This document shows positions 13,901-28,300 of a DNA stretch of 64,000 nt, in pieces (within the stretch, counting starts at the first letter, position 1; each line of letters begins with the position of its first letter). This DNA is from Sabellastarte sp. h YS-2021 (Eukaryota > Annelida > Polychaeta > Sabellida > Sabellidae). The notes below the pieces were generated by a model. That model did not search any database, was not told where the DNA came from, and was given only the letters and a program-made list of their open reading frames with translations. Location of the stretch: positions 90,143,566 through 90,207,565 of the forward strand of contig OZ024928.1 in the NCBI GenBank assembly GCA_964017235.1, read 5' to 3'. The position numbers and the translations under genes are program-made.

Positions 13901-16389
13901 GGCTCAGGATAGGCTGATATTTTCTCAGTTAAGGCAGGTTTAAGGTTGTAAACCACATTGTGTCCCACAGGAGTCGCCACTTGAATGAATTTTAGTAGTG
14001 TGTTCCTTCAGAAATGCATATGTAGTCCAAAGTACAGGTTCAGGGAGTGTAGGTGGCGAGGATGTCATAAAATGCCAGATCAGTCAAAACCACCTCTTAA
14101 AGTTGATCAATCTTGCTGAAATTTTCACAGAAAACTCAGTTTATATCAAAGAATGAATTTGTACTGGCCTGGTCCACTCGAGGGCCATATTAGGAATTTC
14201 ATTTCCGGGGTGTGGGGGGGCCCCCTGGCCTCCCCTCATTTGGGGAATGTCAGGTATATCACAATATTGCCAGTCTGAAGCCCCCCATTTAATTTCATGC
14301 TCGTTTCAACAATAAAGGGGGATATTTTAGGCACATTTGGAGCATTACATGTCTGAACAGAAAATATTTAACCCCAATAATGCTGTTAAAATGGTCCAAA
14401 ATAGATGTAAATCAGCCCAAACCAGTACTAAATATTACTCTGTAGCCACGAAACTTGGCCCAAAAATCACCTGCCACCCACTGAATCTGATTGCACAGGT
14501 TTCAGGATTACATCTGGTGTACCAGTGATGTCATATGTGTGAAATAGGGTCCAGGAAGCCGAAAATACAGCCTCAGCTGGCTGGCTCAGGATAGGCTGAT
14601 ATTTTCTCAGTTAAGGCAGGTTTAAGGTTGTAAACCACATTGTGTCCCACAGGAGTCGCCACTTGAATGAATTTTAGTAGTGTGTTCCTTCAGAAATGCA
14701 TATGTAGTCCAAAGTACAGGTTCAGGGAGTGTAGGTGGCGAGGATGTCATAAAATGCCAGATCAGTCAAAACCACCTCTTAAAGTTGATCAATCTTGCTG
14801 AAATTTTCACAGAAAACTCAGTTTATATCAAAGAATGAATTTGTACTGGCCTGGTCCACTCGAGGGCCATATTAGGAATTTCATTTCCGGGGTGTGGGGG
14901 GGCCCCCTGGCCTCCCCTCATTTGGGGAATGTCAGGTATATCACAATATTGCCAGTCTGAAGCCCCCCATTTAATTTCATGCTCGTTTCAACAATAAAGG
15001 GGGATATTTTAGGCACATTTGGAGCATTACATGTCTGAACAGAAAATATTTAACCCCAATAATGCTGTTAAAATGGTCCAAAATAGATGTAAATCAGCCC
15101 AAACCAGTACTAAATATTACTCTGTAGCCACGAAACTTGGCCCAAAAATCACCTGCCACCCACTGAATCTGATTGCACAGGTTTCAGGATTACATCTGGT
15201 GTACCAGTGATGTCATATGTGTGAAATAGGGTCCAGGAAGCCGAAAATACAGCCTCAGCTGGCTGGCTCAGGATAGGCTGATATTTTCTCAGTTAAGGCA
15301 GGTTTAAGGTTGTAAACCACATTGTGTCCCACAGGAGTCGCCACTTGAATGAATTTTAGTAGTGTGTTCCTTCAGAAATGCATATGTAGTCCAAAGTACA
15401 GGTTCAGGGAGTGTAGGTGGCGAGGATGTCATAAAATGCCAGATCAGTCAAAACCACCTCTTAAAGTTGATCAATCTTGCTGAAATTTTCACAGAAAACT
15501 CAGTTTATATCAAAGAATGAATTTGTACTGGCCTGGTCCACTCGAGGGCCATATTAGGAATTTCATTTTCGGGGTGTGGGGGGGGGGGGGGGGGGCCTGG
15601 CCTCCCCTCATTCGGGGAATATCAGGTATATCACAATATTGCCAGTCTGAAGCCCCCCATTTAATTTCATGCTCGTTTCAACAATAAAGGGGGATATTTT
15701 AGGCACATTTGGAGCATTACATGTCTGAACAGAAAATATTTAACCCCAATAATGCTGTTAAAATGGTCCAAAATAGATGTAAATCAGCCCAAACCAGTAC
15801 TAAATATTACTCTGTAGCCACGAAACTTGGCCCAAAAATCACCTGCCACCCACTGAATCTGATTGCACAGGTTTCAGGATTACATCTGGTGTACCAGTGA
15901 TGTCATATGTGTGAAATAGGGTCCAGGAAGCCGAAAATACAGCCTCAGCTGGCTGGCTCAGGATAGGCTGATATTTTCTCAGTTAAGGCAGGTTTAAGGT
16001 TGTAAACCATATTGTGTCCCACAGGAGTCGCCACTTGAATGAATTTTAGTAGTGTATTCCTTCAGAAATGCATATGTATTCCAAAGTACAGGTTCAGGGA
16101 GTGTAGGTGGCGAGGATGTCATAAAATGCCAGATCAGTCAAAACCACCTCTTAAAGTTGATCAATCTTGCTGAAATTTTCACAGAAAACTCAGTTTATAT
16201 CAAAGAATGAATTTGTACTGGCCTGGTCCACTCGAGGGCCATATTAGGAATTTCATTTCCGGGGTGTGGGGGGCCCCCTGGCCTCCCCTCATTTGGGGAA
16301 TGTCAGGTATATCACAATATTGCCAGTCTGAAGCCCCCCATTTAATTTCATGCTCGTTTCAACAATAAAGGGGGATATTTTAGGCACAT
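10915..16389 (+). repeat. Higher-order repeat, copy 2 (eight monomers)
   Basis: Unit lengths run 699, 681, 679, 681, 682, 682, 690, 681. The markers match the preceding block unit by unit (GAATAAATTTG at about 13470, GCCAATCTG at about 12908, TGTATTCC at about 16054), except that the seven-G unit is present twice. This fits a block duplication followed by gain of one unit here or loss of one in the first copy. Confidence 0.7.
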
Positions 16390-19300
16390 TTGGAGCATTA
16401 CATGTCTGAACAGAAAATATTTAACCCCAATAATGCTGTTAAAATGGTCCAAAATAGATGTAAATCAGCCCAAACCAGTACTAAATATTACTCTGTAGCC
16501 ACGAAACTTGGCCCAAAAATCACCTGCCACCCACTGAATCTGATTGCACAGGTTTCAGGATTACATCTGGTGTACCAGTGATGTCATATGTGTGAAATAG
16601 GGTCCAGGAAGCCGAAAATACAGCCTCAGCTGGCTGGCTCAGGATAGGCTGATATTTTCTCAGTTAAGGCAGGTTTAAGGTTGTAAACCACATTGTGTCC
16701 CACAGGAGTCGCCACTTGAATGAATTTTAGTAGTGTGTTCCTTCAGAAATGCATATGTAGTCCAAAGTACAGGTTCAGGGAGTGTAGGTGGCGAGGATGT
16801 CATAAAATGCCAGATCAGTCAAAACCACCTCTTAAAGTTGATCAATCTTGCTGAAATTTTCACAGAAAACTCAGTTTATATCAAAGAATGAATTTGTACT
16901 GGCCTGGTCCACTCGAGGGCCATATTAGGAATTTCATTTCCGGGGTGTGGGGGTGCCCCCCTGGCCTCCCCTCATTTGGGGAATGTCAGGTATATCACAA
17001 TATTGCCAGTCTGAAGCCCCCCATTTAATTTCATGCTCGTTTCAACAATAAAGGGGGATATTTTAGGCACATTTGGAGCATTACATGTCTGAACAGAAAA
17101 TATTTAACCCCAATAATGCTGTTAAAATGGTCCAAAATAGATGTAAATCAGCCCAAACCAGTACTAAATATTACTCTGTAGCCACGAAACTTGGCCCAAA
17201 AATCACCTGCCACCCACTGAATCTGATTGCACAGGTTTCAGGATTACATCTGGTGTACCAGTGATGTCATATGTGTGAAATAGGGTCCAGGAAGCCGAAA
17301 ATACAGCCTCAGCTGGCTGGCTCAGGATAGGCTGATATTTTCTCAGTTAAGGCAGGTTTAAGGTTGTAAACCATATTGTGTCCCACAGGAGTCGCCACTT
17401 GAATGAATTTTAGTAGTGTGTTCCTTCAGAAATGCATATGTATTCCAAAGTACAGGTTCAGGGAGTGTAGGTGGCGAGGATGTCATAAAATGCCAGATCA
17501 GTCAAAACCACCTCTTAAAGTTGATCAATCTTGCTGAAATTTTCACAGAAAACTCAGTTTATATCAAAGAATGAATTTGTACTGGCCTGGTCCACTCGAG
17601 GGCCATATTAGGAATTTCATTTCCGGGGTGTGGGGGGCCCCCTGGCCTCCCCTCATTTGGGGAATGTCAGGTATATCACAATATTGCCAGTCTGAAGCCC
17701 CCCATTTAATTTCATGCTCGTTTCAACAATAAAGGGGAATATTTTAGGCACATTTGGAGCATTACATGTCTGAACAGAAAATATTTAACCCCAATAATGC
17801 TGTTAAAATGGTCCAAAATAGATGTAAATCAGCCCAAACCAGTACTAAATATTACTCTGTAGCCACGAAACTTGGCCCAAAAATCACCTGCCACCCACTG
17901 AATCTGATTGCACAGGTTTCAGGATTACATCTGGTGTACCAGTGATGTCATATGTGTGAAATAGGGTCCAGGAAGCCGAAAATACAGCCTCAGCTGGCTG
18001 GCTCAGGATAGGCTGATATTTTCTCAGTTAAGGCAGGTTTAAGGTTGTAAACCACATTGTGTCCCACAGGAGTCGCCACTTGAATGAATTTTAGTAGTGT
18101 GTTCCTTCAGAAATGCATATGTAGTCCAAAGTACAGGTTCAGGGAGTGTAGGTGGCGAGGATGTCATAAAATGCCAGATCAGTCAAAACCACCTCTTAAA
18201 GTTGATCAATCTTGCTGAAATTTTCACAGAAAACTCAGTTTATATCAAAGAATGAATTTGTACTGGCCTGGTCCACTCGAGGGCCATATTAGGAATTTCA
18301 TTTCCGGGGTGTGGGGGGCCCCCTGGCCTCCCCTCATTTGGGGAATGTCAGGTATATCACAATATTGCCAGTCTGAAGCCCCCCATTTAATTTCATGCTC
18401 GTTTCAACAATAAAGGGGGATATTTTAGGCACATTTGGAGCATTACATGTCTGAACAGAAAATATTTAACCCCAATAATGCTGTTAAAATGGTCCAAAAT
18501 AGATGTAAATCAGCCCAAACCAGTACTAAATATTACTCTGTAGCCACGAAACTTGGCCCAAAAATCACCTGCCACCCACTGAATCTGATTGCACAGGTTT
18601 CAGGATTACATCTGGTGTACCAGTGATGTCATATGTGTGAAATAGGGTCCAGGAAGCCGAAAATACAGCCTCAGCTGGCTGGCTCAGGATAGGCTGATAT
18701 TTTCTCAGTTAAGGCAGGTTTAAGGTTGTAAACCATATTGTGTCCCACAGGAGTCGCCACTTGAATGAATTTTAGTAGTGTGTTCCTCCAGAAATGCATA
18801 TGTAGTCCAAAGTACAGGTTCAGGGAGTGTAGGTGGCGAGGATGTCATAAAATGCCAGATCAGTCAAAACCACCTCTTAAAGTTGATCAATCTTGCTGAA
18901 ATTTTCACAGAAAACTCAGTTTATATCAAAGAATGAATTTGTACTGGCCTGGTCCACTCGAGGGCCATATTAGGAATTTCATTTCCGGGGTGTGGGGGGG
19001 CCTGGCCTCCCCTCATTTGGGGAATGTCAGGTATATCACAATATTGCCAATCTGAAGCCCCCCATTTAATTTCATGCTCGTTTCAACAATAAAGGGGGAT
19101 ATTTTAGGCACATTTGGAGCATTACATGTCTGAACAGAAAATATTTAACCCCAATAATGCTGTTAAAATGGTCCAAAATAGATGTAAATCAGCCCAAACC
19201 AGTACTAAATATTACTCTGTAGCCACGAAACTTGGCCCAAAAATCACCTGCCACCCACTGAATCTGATTGCACAGGTTTCAGGATTACATCTGGTGTACC

Positions 19301-22300
19301 AGTGATGTCATATGTGTGAAATAGGGTCCAGGAAGCCGAAAATACAGCCTCAGCTGGCTGGCTCAGGATAGGCTGATATTTTCTCAGTTAAGGCAGGTTT
19401 AAGGTTGTAAACCACATTGTGTCCCACAGGAGTCGCCACTTGAATGAATTTTAGTAGTGTGTTCCTTCAGAAATGCATATGTAGTCCAAAGTACAGGTTC
19501 AGGGAGTGTAGGTGGCGAGGATGTCATAAAATGCCAGATCAGTCAAAACCACCTCTTAAAGTTGATCAATCTTGCTGAAATTTTCACAGAAAACTCAGTT
19601 TATATCAAAGAATGAATTTGTACTGGCCTGGTCCACTCGAGGGCCATATTAGGAATTTCATTTCCGGGGTGTGGGGGGCCCCCTGGCCTCCCCTCATTTG
19701 GGGAATGTCAGGTATATCACAATATTGCCAGTCTGAAGCCCCCCATTTAATTTCATGCTCGTTTCAACAATAAAGGGGGATATTTTAGGCACATTTGGAG
19801 CATTACATGTCTGAACAGAAAATATTTAACCCCAATAATGCTGTTAAAATGGTCCAAAATAGATGTAAATCAGCCCAAACCAGTACTAAATATTACTCTG
19901 TAGCCACGAAACTTGGCCCAAAAATCACCTGCCACCCACTGAATCTGATTGCACAGGTTTCAGGATTACATCTGGTGTACCAGTGATGTCATATGTGTGA
20001 AATAGGGTCCAGGAAGCCGAAAATACAGCCTCAGCTGGCTGGCTCAGGATAGGCTGATATTTTCTCAGTTAAGGCAGGTTTAAGGTTGTAAACCATATTG
20101 TGTCCCACAGGAGTCGCCACTTGAATGAATTTTAGTAGTGTGTTCCTCCAGAAATGCATATGTAGTCCAAAGTACAGGTTCAGGGAGTGTAGGTGGCGAG
20201 GATGTCATAAAATGCCAGATCAGTCAAAACCACCTCTTAAAGTTGATCAATCTTGCTGAAATTTTCACAGAAAACTCAGTTTATATCAAAGAATGAATTT
20301 GTACTGGCCTGGTCCACTCGAGGGCCATATTAGGAATTTCATTTCCGGGGTGTGGGGGGCCCCCTGGCCTCCCCTCATTTGGGGAATGTCAGGTATATCA
20401 CAATATTGCCAGTCTGAAGCCCCCCATTTAATTTCATGCTCGTTTCAACAATAAAGGGGGATATTTTAGGCACATTTGGAGCATTACATGTCTGAACAGA
20501 AAATATTTAACCCCAATAATGCTGTTAAAATGGTCCAAAATAGATGTAAATCAGCCCAAACCAGTACTAAATATTACTCTGTAGCCACGAAACTTGGCCC
20601 AAAAATCACCTGCCACCCACTGAATCTGATTGCACAGGTTTCAGGATTACATCTGGTGTACCAGTGATGTCATATGTGTGAAATAGGGTCCAGGAAGCCG
20701 AAAATACAGCCTCAGCTGGCTGGCTCAGGATAGGCTGATATTTTCTCAGTTAAGGCAGGTTTAAGGTTGTAAACCATATTGTGTCCCACAGGAGTCGCCA
20801 CTTGAATGAATTTTAGTAGTGTGTTCCTCCAGAAATGCATATGTAGTCCAAAGTACAGGTTCAGGGAGTGTAGGTGGCGAGGATGTCATAAAATGCCAGA
20901 TCAGTCAAAACCACCTCTTAAAGTTGATCAATCTTGCTGAAATTTTCACAGAAAACTCAGTTTATATCAAAGAATGAATTTGTACTGGCCTGGTCCACTC
21001 GAGGGCCATATTAGGAATTTCATTTCCGGGGTGTGGGGGGGCCTGGCCTCCCCTCATTTGGGGAATGTCAGGTATATCACAATATTGCCAATCTGAAGCC
21101 CCCCATTTAATTTCATGCTCGTTTCAACAATAAAGGGGGATATTTTAGGCACATTTGGAGCATTACATGTCTGAACAGAAAATATTTAACCCCAATAATG
21201 CTGTTAAAATGGTCCAAAATAGATGTAAATCAGCCCAAACCAGTACTAAATATTACTCTGTAGCCACGAAACTTGGCCCAAAAATCACCTGCCACCCACT
21301 GAATCTGATTGCACAGGTTTCAGGATTACATCTGGTGTACCAGTGATGTCATATGTGTGAAATAGGGTCCAGGAAGCCGAAAATACAGCCTCAGCTGGCT
21401 GGCTCAGGATAGGCTGATATTTTCTCAGTTAAGGCAGGTTTAAGGTTGTAAACCACATTGTGTCCCACAGGAGTCGCCACTTGAATGAATTTTAGTAGTG
21501 TGTTCCTTCAGAAATGCATATGTAGTCCAAAGTACAGGTTCAGGGAGTGTAGGTGGCGAGGATGTCATAAAATGCCAGATCAGTCAAAACCACCTCTTAA
21601 AGTTGATCAATCTTGCTGAAATTTTCACAGAAAACTCAGTTTATATCAAAGAATGAATTTGTACTGGCCTGGTCCACTCGAGGGCCATATTAGGAATTTC
21701 ATTTCCGGGGTGTGGGGGGCCCCCTGGCCTCCCCTCATTTGGGGAATGTCAGGTATATCACAATATTGCCAGTCTGAAGCCCCCCATTTAATTTCATGCT
21801 CGTTTCAACAATAAAGGGGGATATTTTAGGCACATTTGGAGCATTACATGTCTGAACAGAAAATATTTAACCCCAATAATGCTGTTAAAATGGTCCAAAA
21901 TAGATGTAAATCAGCCCAAACCAGTACTAAATATTACTCTGTAGCCACGAAACTTGGCCCAAAAATCACCTGCCACCCACTGAATCTGATTGCACAGGTT
22001 TCAGGATTACATCTGGTGTACCAGTGATGTCATATGTGTGAAATAGGGTCCAGGAAGCCGAAAATACAGCCTCAGCTGGCTGGCTCAGGATAGGCTGATA
22101 TTTTCTCAGTTAAGGCAGGTTTAAGGTTGTAAACCATATTGTGTCCCACAGGAGTCGCCACTTGAATGAATTTTAGTAGTGTGTTCCTTCAGAAATGCAT
22201 ATGTAGTCCAAAGTACAGGTTCAGGGAGTGTAGGTGGCGAGGATGTCATAAAATGCCAGATCAGTCAAAACCACCTCTTAAAGTTGATCAATCTTGCTGA

Positions 22301-25300
22301 AATTTTCACAGAAAGCTCAGTTTATATCAAAGAATGAATTTATACTGGCCTGGTCCACTCGAGGGCCATATTAGGAATTTCATTTCCGGGGTGTGGGGGC
22401 CCCCCCTGGCCTCCCCTCATTTGGGGAATGTCAGGTATATCACAATATTGCCAGTCTGAAGCCCCCCATTTAATTTCATGCTCGTTTCAACAATAAAGGG
22501 GGATATTTTAGGCACATTTGGAGCATTACATGTCTGAACAGAAAATATTTAACCCCAATAATGCTGTTAAAATGGTCCAAAATAGATGTAAATCAGCCCA
22601 AACCAGTACTAAATATTACTCTGTAGCCACGAAACTTGGCCCAAAAATCACCTGCCACCCACTGAATCTGATTGCACAGGTTTCAGGATTACATCTGGTG
22701 TACCAGTGATGTCATATGTGTGAAATAGGGTCCAGGAAGCCGAAAATACAGCCTCAGCTGGCTGGCTCAGGATAGGCTGATATTTTCTCAGTTAAGGCAG
22801 GTTTAAGGTTGTAAACCACATTGTGTCCCACAGGAGTCGCCACTTGAATGAATTTTAGTAGTGTGTTCCTTCAGAAATGCATATGTAGTCCAAAGTACAG
22901 GTTCAGGGAGTGTAGGTGGCGAGGATGTCATAAAATGCCAGATCAGTCAAAACCACCTCTTAAAGTTGATCAATCTTGCTGAAATTTTCACAGAAAACTC
23001 AGTTTATATCAAAGAATGAATTTGTACTGGCCTGGTCCACTCGAGGGCCATATTAGGAATTTCATTTCCGGGGTGTGGGGGGGCCCCCTGGCCTCCCCTC
23101 ATTTGGGGAATGTCAGGTATATCACAATATTGCCAGTCTGAAGCCCCCCATTTAATTTCATGCTCGTTTCAACAATAAAGGGGGATATTTTAGGCACATT
23201 TGGAGCATTACATGTCTGAACAGAAAATATTTAACCCCAATAATGCTGTTAAAATGGTCCAAAATAGATGTAAATCAGCCCAAACCAGTACTAAATATTA
23301 CTCTGTAGCCACGAAACTTGGCCCAAAAATCACCTGCCACCCACTGAATCTGATTGCACAGGTTTCAGGATTACATCTGGTGTACCAGTGATGTCATATG
23401 TGTGAAATAGGGTCCAGGAAGCCGAAAATACAGCCTCAGCTGGCTGGCTCAGGATAGGCTGATATTTTCTCAGTTAAGGCAGGTTTAAGGTTGTAAACCA
23501 TATTGTGTCCCACAGGAGTCGCCACTTGAATGAATTTTAGTAGTGTGTTCCTTCAGAAATGCATATGTAGTCCAAAGTACAGGTTCAGGGAGTGTAGGTG
23601 GCGAGGATGTCATAAAATGCCAGATCAGTCAAAACCACCTCTTAAAGTTGATCAATCTTGCTGAAATTTTCACAGAAAACTCAGTTTATATCAAAGAATG
23701 AATTTGTACTGGCCTGGTCCACTCGAGGGCCATATTAGGAATTTCATTTCCGGGGTGTGTGTGGGGGGGGGGGGGCCTGGCCTCCCCTCATTCGGGGAAT
23801 ATCAGGTATATCACAATATTGCCAGTCTGAAGCCCCCCATTTAATTTCATGCTCGTTTCAACAATAAAGGGGGATATTTTAGGCACATTTGGAGCATTAC
23901 ATGTCTGAACAGAAAATATTTAACCCCAATAATGCTGTTAAAATGGTCCAAAATAGATGTAAATCAGCCCAAACCAGTACTAAATATTACTCTGTAGCCA
24001 CGAAACTTGGCCCAAAAATCACCTGCCACCCACTGAATCTGATTGCACAGGTTTCAGGATTACATCTGGTGTACCAGTGATGTCATATGTGTGAAATAGG
24101 GTCCAGGAAGCCGAAAATACAGCCTCAGCTGGCTGGCTCAGGATAGGCTGATATTTTCTCAGTTAAGGCAGGTTTAAGGTTGTAAACCATATTGTGTCCC
24201 ACAGGAGTCGCCACTTGAATGAATTTTAGTAGTGTGTTCCTTCAGAAATGCATATGTATTCCAAAGTACAGGTTCAGGGAGTGTAGGTGGCGAGGATGTC
24301 ATAAAATGCCAGATCAGTCAAAACCACCTCTTAAAGTTGATCAATCTTGCTGAAATTTTCACAGAAAACTCAGTTTATATCAAAGAATGAATTTGTACTG
24401 GCCTGGTCCACTCGAGGGCCATATTAGGAATTTCATTTCCGGGGTGTGGGGGGCCTGCTGGCCTCCCCTCATTTGGGGAATGTCAGGTATATCACAATAT
24501 TGCCAGTCTGAAGCCCCCCATTTAATTTCATGCTCGTTTCAACAATAAAGGGGGATATTTTAGGCACATTTGGAGCATTACATGTCTGAACAGAAAATAT
24601 TTAACCCCAATAATGCTGTTAAAATGGTCCAAAATAGATGTAAATCAGCCCAAACCAGTACTAAATATTACTCTGTAGCCACGAAACTTGGCCCAAAAAT
24701 CACCTGCCACCCACTGAATCTGATTGCACAGGTTTCAGGATTACATCTGGTGTACCAGTGATGTCATATGTGTGAAATAGGGTCCAGGAAGCCGAAAATA
24801 CAGCCTCAGCTGGCTGGCTCAGGATAGGCTGATATTTTCTCAGTTAAGGCAGGTTTAAGGTTGTAAACCACATTGTGTCCCACAGGAGTCGCCACTTGAA
24901 TGAATTTTAGTAGTGTGTTCCTTCAGAAATGCATATGTAGTCCAAAGTACAGGTTCAGGGAGTGTAGGTGGCGAGGATGTCATAAAATGCCAGATCAGTC
25001 AAAACCACCTCTTAAAGTTGATCAATCTTGCTGAAATTTTCACAGAAAACTCAGTTTATATCAAAGAATGAATTTGTACTGGCCTGGTCCACTCGAGGGC
25101 CATATTAGGAATTTCATTTCCGGGGTGTGGGGGTGCCCCCCTGGCCTCCCCTCATTTGGGGAATGTCAGGTATATCACAATATTGCCAGTCTGAAGCCCC
25201 CCATTTAATTTCATGCTCGTTTCAACAATAAAGGGGGATATTTTAGGCACATTTGGAGCATTACATGTCTGAACAGAAAATATTTAACCCCAATAATGCT

Positions 25301-28300
25301 GTTAAAATGGTCCAAAATAGATGTAAATCAGCCCAAACCAGTACTAAATATTACTCTGTAGCCACGAAACTTGGCCCAAAAATCACCTGCCACCCACTGA
25401 ATCTGATTGCACAGGTTTCAGGATTACATCTGGTGTACCAGTGATGTCATATGTGTGAAATAGGGTCCAGGAAGCCGAAAATACAGCCTCAGCTGGCTGG
25501 CTCAGGATAGGCTGATATTTTCTCAGTTAAGGCAGGTTTAAGGTTGTAAACCATATTGTGTCCCACAGGAGTCGCCACTTGAATGAATTTTAGTAGTGTG
25601 TTCCTTCAGAAATGCATATGTATTCCAAAGTACAGGTTCAGGGAGTGTAGGTGGCGAGGATGTCATAAAATGCCAGATCAGTCAAAACCACCTCTTAAAG
25701 TTGATCAATCTTGCTGAAATTTTCACAGAAAACTCAGTTTATATCAAAGAATGAATTTGTACTGGCCTGGTCCACTCGAGGGCCATATTAGGAATTTCAT
25801 TTCCGGGGTGTGGGGGGCCCCCTGGCCTCCCCTCATTTGGGGAATGTCAGGTATATCACAATATTGCCAGTCTGAAGCCCCCCATTTAATTTCATGCTCG
25901 TTTCAACAATAAAGGGGGATATTTTAGGCACATTTGGAGCATTACATGTCTGAACAGAAAATATTTAACCCCAATAATGCTGTTAAAATGGTCCAAAATA
26001 GATGTAAATCAGCCCAAACCAGTACTAAATATTACTCTGTAGCCACGAAACTTGGCCCAAAAATCACCTGCCACCCACTGAATCTGATTGCACAGGTTTC
26101 AGGATTACATCTGGTGTACCAGTGATGTCATATGTGTGAAATAGGGTCCAGGAAGCCGAAAATACAGCCTCAGCTGGCTGGCTCAGGATAGGCTGATATT
26201 TTCTCAGTTAAGGCAGGTTTAAGGTTGTAAACCACATTGTGTCCCACAGGAGTCGCCACTTGAATGAATTTTAGTAGTGTGTTCCTTCAGAAATGCATAT
26301 GTAGTCCAAAGTACAGGTTCAGGGAGTGTAGGTGGCGAGGATGTCATAAAATGCCAGATCAGTCAAAACCACCTCTTAAAGTTGATCAATCTTGCTGAAA
26401 TTTTCACAGAAAACTCAGTTTATATCAAAGAATGAATTTGTACTGGCCTGGTCCACTCGAGGGCCATATTAGGAATTTCATTTCCGGGGTGTGGGGGGGC
26501 CCCCTGGCCTCCCCTCATTTGGGGAATGTCAGGTATATCACAATATTGCCAGTCTGAAGCCCCCCATTTAATTTCATGCTCGTTTCAACAATAAAGGGGG
26601 ATATTTTAGGCACATTTGGAGCATTACATGTCTGAACAGAAAATATTTAACCCCAATAATGCTGTTAAAATGGTCCAAAATAGATGTAAATCAGCCCAAA
26701 CCAGTACTAAATATTACTCTGTAGCCACGAAACTTGGCCCAAAAATCACCTGCCACCCACTGAATCTGATTGCACAGGTTTCAGGATTACATCTGGTGTA
26801 CCAGTGATGTCATATGTGTGAAATAGGGTCCAGGAAGCCGAAAATACAGCCTCAGCTGGCTGGCTCAGGATAGGCTGATATTTTCTCAGTTAAGGCAGGT
26901 TTAAGGTTGTAAACCATATTGTGTCCCACAGGAGTCGCCACTTGAATGAATTTTAGTAGTGTGTTCCTTCAGAAATGCATATGTATTCCAAAGTACAGGT
27001 TCAGGGAGTGTAGGTGGCGAGGATGTCATAAAATGCCAGATCAGTCAAAACCACCTCTTAAAGTTGATCAATCTTGCTGAAATTTTCACAGAAAACTCAG
27101 TTTATATCAAAGAATGAATTTGTACTGGCCTGGTCCACTCGAGGGCCATATTAGGAATTTCATTTCCGGGGTGTGGGGGGCCCCCTGGCCTCCCCTCATT
27201 TGGGGAATGTCAGGTATATCACAATATTGCCAGTCTGAAGCCCCCCATTTAATTTCATGCTCGTTTCAACAATAAAGGGGGATATTTTAGGCACATTTGG
27301 AGCATTACATGTCTGAACAGAAAATATTTAACCCCAATAATGCTGTTAAAATGGTCCAAAATAGATGTAAATCAGCCCAAACCAGTACTAAATATTACTC
27401 TGTAGCCACGAAACTTGGCCCAAAAATCACCTGCCACCCACTGAATCTGATTGCACAGGTTTCAGGATTACATCTGGTGTACCAGTGATGTCATATGTGT
27501 GAAATAGGGTCCAGGAAGCCGAAAATACAGCCTCAGCTGGCTGGCTCAGGATAGGCTGATATTTTCTCAGTTAAGGCAGGTTTAAGGTTGTAAACCACAT
27601 TGTGTCCCACAGGAGTCGCCACTTGAATGAATTTTAGTAGTGTGTTCCTTCAGAAATGCATATGTAGTCCAAAGTACAGGTTCAGGGAGTGTAGGTGGCG
27701 AGGATGTCATAAAATGCCAGATCAGTCAAAACCACCTCTTAAAGTTGATCAATCTTGCTGAAATTTTCACAGAAAACTCAGTTTATATCAAAGAATGAAT
27801 TTGTACTGGCCTGGTCCACTCGAGGGCCATATTAGGAATTTCATTTCCGGGGTGTGGGGGGGCCCCCTGGCCTCCCCTCATTTGGGGAATGTCAGGTATA
27901 TCACAATATTGCCAGTCTGAAGCCCCCCATTTAATTTCATGCTCGTTTCAACAATAAAGGGGGATATTTTAGGCACATTTGGAGCATTACATGTCTGAAC
28001 AGAAAATATTTAACCCCAATAATGCTGTTAAAATGGTCCAAAATAGATGTAAATCAGCCCAAACCAGTACTAAATATTACTCTGTAGCCACGAAACTTGG
28101 CCCAAAAATCACCTGCCACCCACTGAATCTGATTGCACAGGTTTCAGGATTACATCTGGTGTACCAGTGATGTCATATGTGTGAAATAGGGTCCAGGAAG
28201 CCGAAAATACAGCCTCAGCTGGCTGGCTCAGGATAGGCTGATATTTTCTCAGTTAAGGCAGGTTTAAGGTTGTAAACCACATTGTGTCCCACAGGAGTCG

